Positions 7,629 to 15,446 of a stretch of 64,000 nucleotides of DNA are shown here, in pieces. Origin of the DNA: Methylobacterium sp. J-026. GTDB lineage: Bacteria > Pseudomonadota > Alphaproteobacteria > Rhizobiales > Beijerinckiaceae. The first letter of the stretch is position 1, and every line of letters starts with the position of its first letter. A program made the translations under genes and the position numbers. The stretch is from NCBI RefSeq assembly GCF_022829585.1, contig NZ_JAKSYC010000034.1:1-64000 (forward strand), read 5' to 3'. The notes under the pieces are model-generated. The model was not told the DNA's origin, did not search any database, and worked only from the letters and a program-made list of their open reading frames with translations.

Positions 7629-7958
7629 TCACTGCAGCACCACCGGTACCGCTAGCCCATCCTCGTCCAGCAACTGGTCCAACGCGGCCAAGGCCCCTGC
7701 AGCCAGCCCGGCTGCCCTTGCCATCACCTGGGCTCGTTCGCGCACGTCAGTGATCTGCAACAGATCACGTTCCTGCAGGCGCTCGTTCAGCTGCTGCAGC
7801 CCGGGGCGGGTGCCCGACAGCCGCTTGAGGTTTTGCTCGGTGGCGCCGAGCTTTTTCAGGTCAGCGCCCGATGCGCCCAGCTTCTTTAGCGCCTCGGCGT
7901 CGGCCTTGGCCTTGGCCGCCAGCCCATCGTCCTTGAGCTGCAGGGTAAGCGTGCTCAT
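7629..7958 (-). CDS. Hypothetical helical protein, possibly phage-related, 109 aa
   Basis: The product begins MSTLTLQLKDDGLAAKAKA and has a repeated Lys-Leu-Gly pattern (ALKKLGASGADLKKLGATEQ). It is all-helical with no signal peptide. The opening resembles the first residues of some phage tape-measure-like proteins, but it is far too short to be one, so that link is weak. It is followed upstream on the same strand by two other unrecognised genes (7994-8374 and 8657-9349), forming a possible phage-derived cluster. Confidence 0.4.
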   Translation of the reverse strand: MSTLTLQLKDDGLAAKAKADAEALKKLGASGADLKKLGATEQNLKRLSGTRPGLQQLNERLQERDLLQITDVRERAQVMARAAGLAAGALAALDQLLDEDGLAVPVVLQ

Positions 7959-7993
7959 TAGGTTCGACATCGCAATGCCCCTGCTGGTCTACG

Positions 7994-8374
7994 TCAGGCC
8001 GCGGCGGCGCCAGGGCGGGACAGCAGCAGGCTGTCGCCGGCTCGAAACGGGACTTGGCGAGGCGCCCGGGCGAAGGCCGCGTACTGGGCACGCACGAACG
8101 GCTGCGGTGCCGGATTTTCGCCCACCACCGTGCCTGCCTCGTCCTGGATGGGGGTCGGCCCCGGCCGCGTCGCTGGGTTAAGGAACGCGCCGAGCGTGGC
8201 CAGAACGGTGTCGTCGGACGAGATGAGCAGCGCCAGTTCCTGGCCAGCCGCCGCCGGCGGCACAGCCGGCGTGCACGCCACCGCGGCGTCACCCACCACC
8301 AGAGTGGTGGAGGTCAGTTCAGTGTACGGCGCATCCACGGCCGAGCGGCCCAAGATCTTGATCTCGATGTTCAT
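7994..8374 (-). CDS. Hypothetical protein, 126 aa
   Basis: Starting at MNIEIKILGR, the first half alternates polar and hydrophobic residues as in a beta-rich fold (TELTSTTLVVGDAAVACTP), and the second half is Pro-rich. No signal peptide or domain is recognised. The ATG at 8374 is preceded by GGGGATCCC. A longer open frame reaches 8491 but lacks start support. It may be a phage structural remnant together with its two minus-strand neighbours. Function unknown. Confidence 0.4.
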   Translation of the reverse strand: MNIEIKILGRSAVDAPYTELTSTTLVVGDAAVACTPAVPPAAAGQELALLISSDDTVLATLGAFLNPATRPGPTPIQDEAGTVVGENPAPQPFVRAQYAAFARAPRQVPFRAGDSLLLSRPGAAAA

Positions 8375-8656
8375 GGGATCCCCGGAGAAGTAGGCCGCCG
8401 CCCGAAGGGCAAGAACTGGCGGCGGCCGGCCGACCTGGCGCAACAGCCCAAGATCGGATTCAAGTAAAAGGTGCCGGCTTGTAAACTTCAACGTTGCACA
8501 CTTTGCAGTGGCGGGGCACGCAGGTTACTTATGGCTGTCGGACTGCCGGCTTCACCCTCAATGTCTGCCCCGCTTTACTGACCAGGCCTCCACAGCCTGG
8601 CCAGTAATTCTTGATCTCGGGGTGGTGCCGGGCGCGCTGTCTCGCCCGGTAAACTG

Positions 8657-9349
8657 TTAGGCCTGTCCGGACAGCAGGCCTGCCAGCGTCGAGGGCCTGC
8701 GCTGCTCGTTCTCCGCATCGACCGTGCCGACCAACACCCACTCCACCCGCTCCGCAGGTGTGGGAGGGGAGACGACCACCGGCCGGTCGAGCACCTTCAA
8801 GACAGCATGCGGATCGGCTACTCCACGACGGTCGAGCGGCGCGAAGAACGGCCGTTCACCGGCTTGTATGCCCGGCAGGCTGACGGATATCGCGAGCCGA
8901 TCAGGCGCGTTGCCCGGGTCGAAAGTCGAGTGCCGCCGCTCAATGAACGTGCGCCTGACCAAGTGCTCGACGCCACCCCGGCTGTGGCGCAGCAGCCCAC
9001 GATCGTCCTTCGTCACCTCCACCAGGTGCTGCGCGATCGCATCCGGGCGCGCGTCCCCGGGGTAGCACCACCGGGTCACCTGCTGCTCGATCAACAACTG
9101 CGGGAGTGAGCCTGGACGGTTGCGGACGGATGCCTCCACGCCGGGGATAGGCTCGACACCAGCCGGCAGATCGGCGTTGGCCGCCTCCACCGCGATCTCG
9201 GTTTCAGCGAGTGCCCGGAGGACGTCCACGACGGCCTGGGCGGCCGCCGGGTACATTTCCAACAAGACCTCGCGCATCTCCATCGCCTGCCGTGTAGCGG
9301 CTTGGTACCGCTGCAGCTTAACGGCTTGGGCCTCCCTCTCGATGGCCAC
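8657..9349 (-). CDS. Hypothetical protein, possibly 5'-truncated at an island junction
   Basis: From the GTG at 9349 the ORF gives 230 residues. A helical N-terminal region (EAQAVKLQRYQAATRQAMEM) is followed by ALAETEIAVEAANADLP and then a mixed region ending ENEQRRPSTLAGLLSGQA. The same frame remains coding-like further upstream (RVDQANAVATKLAERHAVAIE) up to about 9,420, with no ATG or GTG there. It stops making sense where the histidine kinase remnant begins. The natural start may therefore have been lost. No family is recognised. Confidence 0.45.
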   Translation of the reverse strand: MAIEREAQAVKLQRYQAATRQAMEMREVLLEMYPAAAQAVVDVLRALAETEIAVEAANADLPAGVEPIPGVEASVRNRPGSLPQLLIEQQVTRWCYPGDARPDAIAQHLVEVTKDDRGLLRHSRGGVEHLVRRTFIERRHSTFDPGNAPDRLAISVSLPGIQAGERPFFAPLDRRGVADPHAVLKVLDRPVVVSPPTPAERVEWVLVGTVDAENEQRRPSTLAGLLSGQA

Positions 9350-9423
9350 GGCGTGGCGTTCGGCCAGCTTGGTCGCGACCGCATTGGCCTGATCAACGCG
9401 GATCTTGGCCTTCCTGCAGGCAG

Positions 9424-9567
9424 CGTCCAGGCCAGGGCACCGGCCTCGGGCTCGCGATCGTCAGGAGTATCGCGCTCGGCTGGTCGGGCGACCTGCAGCT
9501 TCAATCGGAGCCGGAGCGCGGAACCACCGTGACCTTGCTGCTTCCGATCGCTGGACCTCATGGGTGA
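9424..9567 (+). pseudogene. 3' remnant of a sensor histidine kinase
   Basis: The plus-strand frame contains GQGTGLGLAIVRSIA, then [18 protein letters not shown], ending at a TGA at 9565-9567. This is the G2 box and last beta strands of the HATPase_c domain of histidine kinases. Everything upstream that such a gene needs (G1, F and N boxes, HisKA domain, sensor) is missing, and the frame before GQGTGLG is not kinase-like. The gene is thus a C-terminal fragment of about 45 residues, cut by insertion or recombination near 9,425. Confidence 0.7.
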
Positions 9568-10015
9568 TCGCGCGCATCGCTCTGTCGGCGCAGGTCGTCT
9601 CCAAACCCGAGCCGTCAGCGACTGTCGCAGCGGCCGGCCGGGCCGTGTCCGGCTGCATTGCGTCGTTCGGGGGCGCGAATGGTTCGCGGACCTGATTCGC
9701 TGCCGGGCTTTCGCGGGAGACCGGGATGCCGTCAGCCGAGTCGGCGGATCAGCCTGGGTGTTCGGTCGCGCCGTGTGGTGTTCCGGTCGATGCCGCCTGG
9801 ACGCTTGCACCGCGGGGCAGGTTCTGCGCGGCAGCGCCGCGACGATTGCGGCGGCCCGTCAGGCCGTTCAAGCGCGTCGCGGGAGCATGAGCGCCACCGC
9901 GGCGCCGCGGGCTCGGCCCGACGACGGACGGGGCGCCGCCCGCTCGAATCGCCGCGCCGCGCCGCATCACCCGGTGGGTGACCGGCGACCCGGCTGCTCT
10001 GCCGCGGGAGGTGCG
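9568..10015. other. Intergenic stretch upstream of rpsT
   Basis: Apart from short Arg-rich open frames on both strands, I see no gene, RNA or repeat here. The rpsT promoter begins at its right end. Confidence 0.4.
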
Positions 10016-10044
10016 TTGACGCGACACCGCACCGTGTCTATAGA
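10016..10044 (+). promoter_or_regulatory. Probable rpsT promoter (sigma-70 type)
   Basis: TTGACG at 10016-10021 and TATAGA at 10039-10044 are separated by exactly 17 bases. Transcription would start near 10,051, about 125 bases before the rpsT ATG. Confidence 0.6.
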
Positions 10045-10174
10045 GCGCGCTTCGCCGAGAGGCCGCGCCTTCGCGCGCGCTGCGTCGCGGCCATCGCCAG
10101 ACAACCTGACGCGACGACCGATTTCCGGCAGAGCCGGCCCGTCGGCATCGCCCGACGAAGAGAACGAGGATTCC

Positions 10175-10441
10175 ATGGCCAACACCGCTTCGGCCAAGAA
10201 AATGACCCGCAAGATCGCCAAGCGCACGGCGATCAACCGCTCGCGTCGCTCGCGCATGCGCACCTTCGTCCGCAAGGTCGAGGAGGCGATCGCCTCCGGC
10301 AACCAGCAGGACGCGCTCACCGCCCTGCGCGCCGCCGAGCCGGAGATGATGCGCGCTGCCCAGCACGGCATCGTTCACAAGAACAACGTGTCGCGGAAGG
10401 TTTCGCGGCTGGCCGCCCGGGTGAAGGCGCTCGCCGCCTAA
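10175..10441 (+). CDS. rpsT: 30S ribosomal protein S20
   Basis: This 88-residue, strongly basic helical protein binds 16S rRNA early in small-subunit assembly. It starts [14 protein letters not shown], followed by [17 protein letters not shown] and near the end [19 protein letters not shown], all typical of bS20, and the length is normal for the family. An AACGAGGA purine stretch precedes the ATG. It has its own promoter (10016) and terminator (10469). dnaA follows on the same strand, as in many alphaproteobacteria. A longer open frame upstream to 9560 is not coding. Confidence 0.97.
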   Translation: MANTASAKKMTRKIAKRTAINRSRRSRMRTFVRKVEEAIASGNQQDALTALRAAEPEMMRAAQHGIVHKNNVSRKVSRLAARVKALAA

Positions 10442-10468
10442 ACCACCCCTAAAATCGAGACGTCCTGA

Positions 10469-10497
10469 AGCCCGGCTCCCTGAGCCGGGCTTTTTTC
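10469..10497 (+). terminator. Rho-independent terminator of rpsT
   Basis: The stem AGCCCGGCT / AGCCGGGCT with loop CCCTG is followed by six or seven T residues, 28 bases after the rpsT stop. Confidence 0.9.
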
Positions 10498-10564
10498 TTG
10501 CCCGCATCCCCGCCGACCGGACGCCCGGGGGCCCGAGCCGGCCGGAAGCGTTAACCCTATCCAA

Positions 10565-10902
10565 GAATCGGCGACATTGCAGAGTCAATGCACGGCGTGT
10601 AGTTTAACAAAAACTGACACCGTTCAAGCAAAACAGCGCAATTTCGGGACTCAGGCGAATCAATCCGATTCGCCAAGACTCTAGCGCGGCGGGTCAGCAC
10701 CCGCCGAAACACTTCCGGATGGGAATCCGCGCCGTCCCCGCAAGTCCCACTGTTAAAGGAACCGTAGGTAATTGTTGATAGGCTCTCCCAATCGGCAAAA
10801 GTTCCTCGTTATGGGCTTGACTCCGTTCGGGAGACCCTGTCCCGCCCGTTCGTGCGGGACTCTGAGGGCGTAATTCGTGCGTACGCGCCGCCTGCGGGAC
10901 TC
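10565..10902 (+). promoter_or_regulatory. dnaA leader with a cluster of ten GANTC methylation sites and several hairpins
   Basis: GANTC, the target of the cell-cycle methylase CcrM, occurs at 10565, 10582, 10648, 10657, 10667, 10677, 10723, 10819, 10858 and 10898. About two would be expected by chance in the 484 bp between rpsT and dnaA. Four of them (10648-10677) are 9-10 bp apart, one helical turn. Hairpins are visible at 10654-10674, 10687-10706, 10716-10729 and 10839-10860. In Caulobacter, dnaA expression is known to depend on GANTC methylation. No clear row of DnaA boxes is visible, so an origin here cannot be claimed. Confidence 0.6.
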
Positions 10903-10925
10903 CGGGGGCAGCGTTGGGAGAGCCA

Positions 10926-12416
10926 ATGATGCGTGTCGACGGAACTGTGGCGAGCGACGACGAAGGCGGCCGCAACGGCGGCGGCACCATGGATTACGGA
11001 TCCGCCTGGGCGCGCGTGAAGCGCCGCCTGCGCGCAGAGCTCGGCGAGGATGTCTTCGCGAGCTGGTTCGCCCGTCTTGAGCTGGAGGCGGTCGCCGGCG
11101 GCACGGCGCGTCTGACGGTGCCGACCCGCTTCCTCAAGAGCTGGATCGAGTCGCACTACCTCGACCGCGTGCTCAATACCTTCAAGGCCGAGGTCGAGGA
11201 GATCGCGCGGATCGAGGTCGGCGTGCGCGGCACCGGCGCTCCGGTCCGCACCGTCGCCACGGGGGCGCCGAAGGCAAATCCGGCCAGCGGGCCGCTCGCC
11301 CGTCTGCACGCGGCCGGTACGCCCGTCTCGGTGCCCGCGATCGCCCCGGAGCCGCGCCCCGCGGAGAGCGGCGATCTCAGCGGCACGCCCCTGGATGCGC
11401 GGCTGACCTTCTCGAGCTTCGTGATCGGCCGCTCCAACGCCCTGGCGCACGCCGCCGCCGAGCGGGTCGCCGCCCACCAGGGGGAGGGCGCGCTCTACAA
11501 CCCGCTCTACCTCCATGCCGGCGTGGGCCTGGGCAAGACCCATCTCCTGCACGGCATCGGCCACGCCGCCCGCGAGGCCGGGCGCCGGGTCATCTACCTG
11601 ACCGCCGACCGGTTCATGTACGGCTTCGTCAACGCCCTGAAGACGCAGTCGGCGCTGGCCTACAAGGAGCGCCTGCGTGGTATCGATCTCCTGATCCTCG
11701 ACGACGTGCAGTTCATCCAGGGCAAGTCGATCCAGGCCGAGTTCGGCCACACGATCAACGCGCTGATCGATGCCGGCCGGCAGGTGGTGGTCGCCTCGGA
11801 CCGCCCCCCGACCGAGCTCGAGGCCCTCGACGAGCGGGTCCGCTCGCGCCTGGGCGGCGGCCTCGTGGTCGAGATCACCGCCCTGGACGAGGCGCTGCGC
11901 GTCTCGATCCTGTCGGCGCGCCTCGCCGCCGTGCGGGCCTCGCATCCGGGCTTCGACGTCTCGCCGCAGGTGGCGACCTACGTGGCCCGGGCGATCACCG
12001 CCAACGGCCGTGACCTCGAAGGCGCCGTGAACCGCCTGCTCGCGCATGCGACCCTCACCGGCACCGCCGTGACGATGGAGACCGCCGAGAGCGCGATCCG
12101 CGATCTCGTGAAGAACCGCGAGCCGAAGCGCATCAAGATCGAGGACATCCAGAAACTGGTCGCCTCGCGCTACAACGTCTCCCGCTCGGACATCCTGTCG
12201 GAACGGCGCACCGCCGCCGTGGTCAAGCCGCGCCAGATCGCCATGTACCTCTCGAAGGTGCTGACCCTGCGCTCGCTCCCGGAGATCGGCCGCCGATTCG
12301 GCGGGCGCGATCACACCACGGTCCTCCACGCGGTGCGCAAGATCGAGAAGCAGATCGGCGAAGATTCGGTGCTCGGCGACGAAGTCGAGCTGCTGAAGCG
12401 GATGCTCCAGGACTAG
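10926..12416 (+). CDS. dnaA: Chromosomal replication initiator protein DnaA
   Basis: DnaA is the AAA+ ATPase that binds DnaA boxes and opens the origin. About 496 residues carry all four domains: domain I near [20 protein letters not shown], a variable Pro/Ala-rich linker to about residue 155, the AAA+ core with Walker A GVGLGKTH at about 189 and Walker [10 protein letters not shown] at about 255, and domain IV ending in the DnaA signature [11 protein letters not shown] at about 458. GGGAG stands five bases before the ATG at 10926. An in-frame TTG (10914) and an ATG (10989) are alternative starts. The leader is rich in GANTC sites, suggesting methylation-linked control. A strong hairpin follows the stop. 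Confidence 0.97.
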   Translation: MMRVDGTVASDDEGGRNGGGTMDYGSAWARVKRRLRAELGEDVFASWFARLELEAVAGGTARLTVPTRFLKSWIESHYLDRVLNTFKAEVEEIARIEVGVRGTGAPVRTVATGAPKANPASGPLARLHAAGTPVSVPAIAPEPRPAESGDLSGTPLDARLTFSSFVIGRSNALAHAAAERVAAHQGEGALYNPLYLHAGVGLGKTHLLHGIGHAAREAGRRVIYLTADRFMYGFVNALKTQSALAYKERLRGIDLLILDDVQFIQGKSIQAEFGHTINALIDAGRQVVVASDRPPTELEALDERVRSRLGGGLVVEITALDEALRVSILSARLAAVRASHPGFDVSPQVATYVARAITANGRDLEGAVNRLLAHATLTGTAVTMETAESAIRDLVKNREPKRIKIEDIQKLVASRYNVSRSDILSERRTAAVVKPRQIAMYLSKVLTLRSLPEIGRRFGGRDHTTVLHAVRKIEKQIGEDSVLGDEVELLKRMLQD

Positions 12417-12435
12417 TTGAAGGCTCGCCTCTGAT

Positions 12436-12475
12436 CCGGAGCCGACCTGCGCATGACTGCGCGGGTCGGCTCCGG
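12436..12475 (+). terminator. Strong hairpin after dnaA, probable terminator
   Basis: CCGGAGCCGACCTGCGC pairs with GCGCGGGTCGGCTCCGG across the six-base loop ATGACT, about 20 bases after the dnaA stop. There is no T tract, so it may end transcription only with help from other factors or may protect the mRNA end. Confidence 0.5.
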
Positions 12476-12687
12476 CAGGGGAACTGATCCGTGTGCGGCG
12501 CCGTCCTGATCCGGGTCCGCCGCAGACAAACGTCTCAGAACACCTGCGCTGTCACGCGCTCTCCGCCGTCTCCGTGCATTCGGGGCTGGCCGAGGGCGCG
12601 TGCGCCGTGGCAGACTGGCGTGAGCCGAGACGGCCCTGTAAGGCCGCGTCGCCGCGAGGCGAGAACGGGGACCCCGGGGGAGTGCTG

Positions 12688-13896
12688 ATGACGGACGCCT
12701 TCATCTACGACCACGTTCGCACGCCGCGGGGGCGCGGCAAAGCGGACGGCTCCCTCCACGAGGTGACGGCGCTCCGCCTCGCCGAGACGGCCTTGCGCGC
12801 CCTCAAGGACCGCAACGGGCTCGACACCCACCTCGTCGACGACGTGATCCTGGGCTGCGTCGACCCCGTGGGCGAGGCGGGCGGCGACATCGCCCGGGCC
12901 GCGGCCCTGGTGGCCGATTACGGCGCCCATGTCCCCGGCGTGCAGATCAACCGGTTCTGCGCCTCCGGCCTCGACGCGGTGAACTTCGCCGCCGCGCAGG
13001 TCATGAGCGGCCAGCACGCGATGGCGGTGGGTGGCGGCGTCGAAGCGATGAGCCGCATCGGCATCGGAGCCTCGGGCGGCGCGTGGCCGGTCGACCCGGC
13101 GATCGCCATCAAGTCCTACTTCATGCCGCAGGGCATCTCGGCCGACCTGATCGCCACCAAGTACGGCTTCAGCCGGGACGATTGCGACGCCTACGCGGTC
13201 CGCTCGCAGGCGCGCGCGGCGCGATCCTGGGCCGAGGGGCTGTTCGACCGGTCCGTGGTCCCGGTCCGCGACGTGAACGGCATCACGCTGCTCGACCGCG
13301 ACGAGCACATGCGGCCGGGCACCGACATGCAGTCGCTGGCCGCGCTGAAGGCGTCCTTCGTCCAGATGGGCCAGATGGGCGGATTCGATGCCGTGGCCAT
13401 CGACGCGCATCCCGACGTGGAGGCGGTGGATCACGTCCACCACGCCGGCAACTCCTCCGGCATCGTCGACGGCGCGGCCGCCGTTCTGATCGGCTCGCGG
13501 GCGGCCGGCGAGGCGGCGGGCCTGCGCCCGCGCGGCCGGATCCGGGCCTTCGCCAATATCGGCTCCGATCCGGCCCTCATGCTCACCGGGCCGGTGGACG
13601 TGACCCGCAAGGTCCTGGCGCGGACCGGGATGAACCTGACCGATATCGACCTGTTCGAGGTCAACGAGGCCTTCGCGGCGGTGGTGCTGCGCTTCTGCCA
13701 GGCCTTCGACCTCGACCCGGAGGCGGTCAACGTCAACGGCGGCGCCATCGCCCTGGGCCACCCCCTCGGGGCGACGGGGGCGATGATCCTGGGCACCGCC
13801 CTCGACGAGCTGGAGCGGACCGGCAAGGAGCGCGCCCTGGTGACGCTGTGCATCGGCGCCGGCATGGGCACCGCCACGATCATCGAGCGGGTCTGA
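12688..13896 (+). CDS. Acetyl-CoA acyltransferase (thiolase, FadA type)
   Basis: The enzyme cleaves 3-ketoacyl-CoA with CoA to acetyl-CoA in beta-oxidation, or runs in reverse. The 402-residue protein has the acylated cysteine in RFCASGLDAV (Cys91), the Asn-Glu-Ala motif VNEAFAAV, the catalytic His in GGAIALGHPLGATGA and the second catalytic Cys in CIGAGMGTA. GGGGGAG lies six bases before the ATG. The FadB/FadJ-type partner gene lies 1.5 kb downstream on the same strand, separated by two other genes. Whether it is a degradative or biosynthetic thiolase cannot be settled, but the partner favours degradation. Confidence 0.9.
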   Translation: MTDAFIYDHVRTPRGRGKADGSLHEVTALRLAETALRALKDRNGLDTHLVDDVILGCVDPVGEAGGDIARAAALVADYGAHVPGVQINRFCASGLDAVNFAAAQVMSGQHAMAVGGGVEAMSRIGIGASGGAWPVDPAIAIKSYFMPQGISADLIATKYGFSRDDCDAYAVRSQARAARSWAEGLFDRSVVPVRDVNGITLLDRDEHMRPGTDMQSLAALKASFVQMGQMGGFDAVAIDAHPDVEAVDHVHHAGNSSGIVDGAAAVLIGSRAAGEAAGLRPRGRIRAFANIGSDPALMLTGPVDVTRKVLARTGMNLTDIDLFEVNEAFAAVVLRFCQAFDLDPEAVNVNGGAIALGHPLGATGAMILGTALDELERTGKERALVTLCIGAGMGTATIIERV

Positions 13897-14016
13897 CGGC
13901 ACCCCGGCACGGGAGCGGCGTGGCGCCGCTCCCCAAAGGCCTGGAACGCTGATAGAGGCGCGGGCGACGATCGGCCCGGCCCCGGGCCGGACGATAAATC
14001 GATGGGAGACAAGCCC

Positions 14017-14523
14017 TTGAACCGCCTGATCGCGACGCTCTGCCTGGGCGCCACCCTGAGCCTGCCGCTCGCCGCCCGCGCCGACGAGACCGCCGACCGT
14101 GTCGCCGCGGCGACCGCCCTCGTGAACAAGACCCTGATCAAGAACCTCCAGACCGGCTTCAACGTCGCCCTGGAGAAGACCGTGGCGCCGATGCCGGAGG
14201 CGCGCGCCGAGTCCGTGCGCAAGGAACTTACCGACGAGTTCGACAAGCAGCGCGGCATCATGGTCGAGGGGCTGTCGAAGGAATACGCGCAGAAGTTCAC
14301 GCTGGCCGAGCTGAAGCACCTCGACGAGATCTATGCCGACCCGACCTACCTCAAGTTCCAGACCATGAACGCCGATCCCAATTCCGCGGCGACGGCGATT
14401 TCCCAGAACTCGGTGACGAAGCTGCTCAACATGCTGGCGGTTGCCTCGGCGACCGACAACACGCCGAAGCCCGGTGCGCCCCCGCTGCCGCCCGCTGCGG
14501 CGCCCGCCCCGGCGCAGAAGTAG
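14017..14523 (+). CDS. Exported DUF2059-like protein
   Basis: I start it at the TTG at 14017, which has GGGAG eight bases upstream. The ATG at 14002 would place that ribosome site inside the gene. The product of 168 residues has a signal peptide (MNRLIATLCLGATLSLPLAA, then RA before DE). A helical region with KELTDEFDKQ and FTLAELKHLDEIYADPTYLK follows; a segment of the form LTEAELKEL...FYxTPxGxK is the hallmark of DUF2059 proteins. The tail is Pro/Ala-rich. It is probably periplasmic and its molecular role is unknown. Confidence 0.65.
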   Translation: MNRLIATLCLGATLSLPLAARADETADRVAAATALVNKTLIKNLQTGFNVALEKTVAPMPEARAESVRKELTDEFDKQRGIMVEGLSKEYAQKFTLAELKHLDEIYADPTYLKFQTMNADPNSAATAISQNSVTKLLNMLAVASATDNTPKPGAPPLPPAAAPAPAQK

Positions 14524-14553
14524 GCGATGGGCGCCGCGCGCGACCGGCTGGCC

Positions 14554-15333
14554 TCAGGCCGCGCGCGCGGCCGCCATGGGGGCGAATCCCACCACGGGCG
14601 GCAGCGCCTCCAGGAGCGGCTTGGCGAAGTGGTAGCCCTGCACGAGCGTGATCCCGAGATCGCGAAGGGCGTCGAGTTCACCCGCGGTCTCGACGCCCTC
14701 CGCGAGGACCGTCACGTCGAGCGCCCGGGCGATGGCGACCACCCCCGAGACGATGGCGTGGCGGCCGGCATCGGTATCGAGGCCGCGCAGCAGGTCCATG
14801 TCGATCTTGATCAGGTCGGGGCGGAAATTCGCCAGCAGGCTCAGGCCCGCGAAGCCGGCGCCGAAATCGTCCAGCGCGGTGAGGAAGCCCTGCTTCCGGT
14901 AGGCCGCCACGATACGCTTGACGTGCGCGGTATCGTGGAACCGCTCCTGCTCGGTGAACTCGAACATGATCCGCCGATGCGCGAAGTCGACGCGTCGCGC
15001 CGCCTCCAGGGACGCGCGGATACAGGCATTCGGCTCGTAGACGGCATTCGGCATGAAGTTGATCGACAGCCGCGTGCCGCTGTCGCGGGCGAAGAGGCGC
15101 CCGGCGAGTTCGATCGCCTTGACGCGGGCGGCCTGATCGAACTGGTAGCGCGTCTCCTCGGTGACGCGATCGAGGATCGTCCCGGCCGGCTCGCCGTTCG
15201 GGCCGCGCACCAGCGCCTCATAGGCCCAGACGGATCGGTCTGTGAGGTCGAGGATTGGCTGGAACGCCATCGTGAACTCGAAGTCGAGCTTGGTGCCGGC
15301 GCGGCAGGCGCGGCAGCCGATATCCTTCATCAT
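14554..15333 (-). CDS. EAL-domain cyclic-di-GMP phosphodiesterase
   Basis: The protein of 258-259 residues is a stand-alone EAL domain that should hydrolyse cyclic-di-GMP to pGpG. The key residues are present: YEALVRG (Glu39), SINFMPNA (Asn), FEFTEQE (Glu), ALDDFGAGFAG (Asp-Asp), LIKIDMDL (Lys), LAEGVET (Glu) and QGYHFAKP. An N-terminal CRAC pair (residues 7-10) may bind a metal. There is no sensor or GGDEF domain and no membrane span, so it is cytoplasmic and its input is unclear. It points against the flanking genes. Confidence 0.85.
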   Translation of the reverse strand: MMKDIGCRACRAGTKLDFEFTMAFQPILDLTDRSVWAYEALVRGPNGEPAGTILDRVTEETRYQFDQAARVKAIELAGRLFARDSGTRLSINFMPNAVYEPNACIRASLEAARRVDFAHRRIMFEFTEQERFHDTAHVKRIVAAYRKQGFLTALDDFGAGFAGLSLLANFRPDLIKIDMDLLRGLDTDAGRHAIVSGVVAIARALDVTVLAEGVETAGELDALRDLGITLVQGYHFAKPLLEALPPVVGFAPMAAARAA

Positions 15334-15446
15334 GTCCGGCTTCCGTCGGTTCCCCCCGACGGGAAGACCTTGGACGATGGCGCTCTACACAACCTTAACG
15401 TGGGCGCGTCGGTTTCATGCCGACGCCATCCTGGGAGGACGGCACC

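Noticed and set aside
10687..10759. Cobalamin-riboswitch-like sequence (GGGAATCC then GTCCCCGCAAG and CCCACTGT) in the dnaA leader
   Set aside because: The GGTG and other B12-box core elements are missing, and a cobalamin switch before dnaA makes no sense. The likeness is limited to short GC-rich strings.
10442..10925. Replication origin in the rpsT-dnaA gap
   Set aside because: Only weak one-off DnaA-box-like strings (for example CTATCAACA on the minus strand near 10,773) were found, and no AT-rich unwinding element. In alphaproteobacteria the origin often lies elsewhere.
10809..12329. A 506-residue open frame opposite dnaA
   Set aside because: It is a mirror of the codon bias of dnaA, with a product dominated by Arg, Gly, His and Asp and no domain. 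High-GC genes often leave the complementary frame open.
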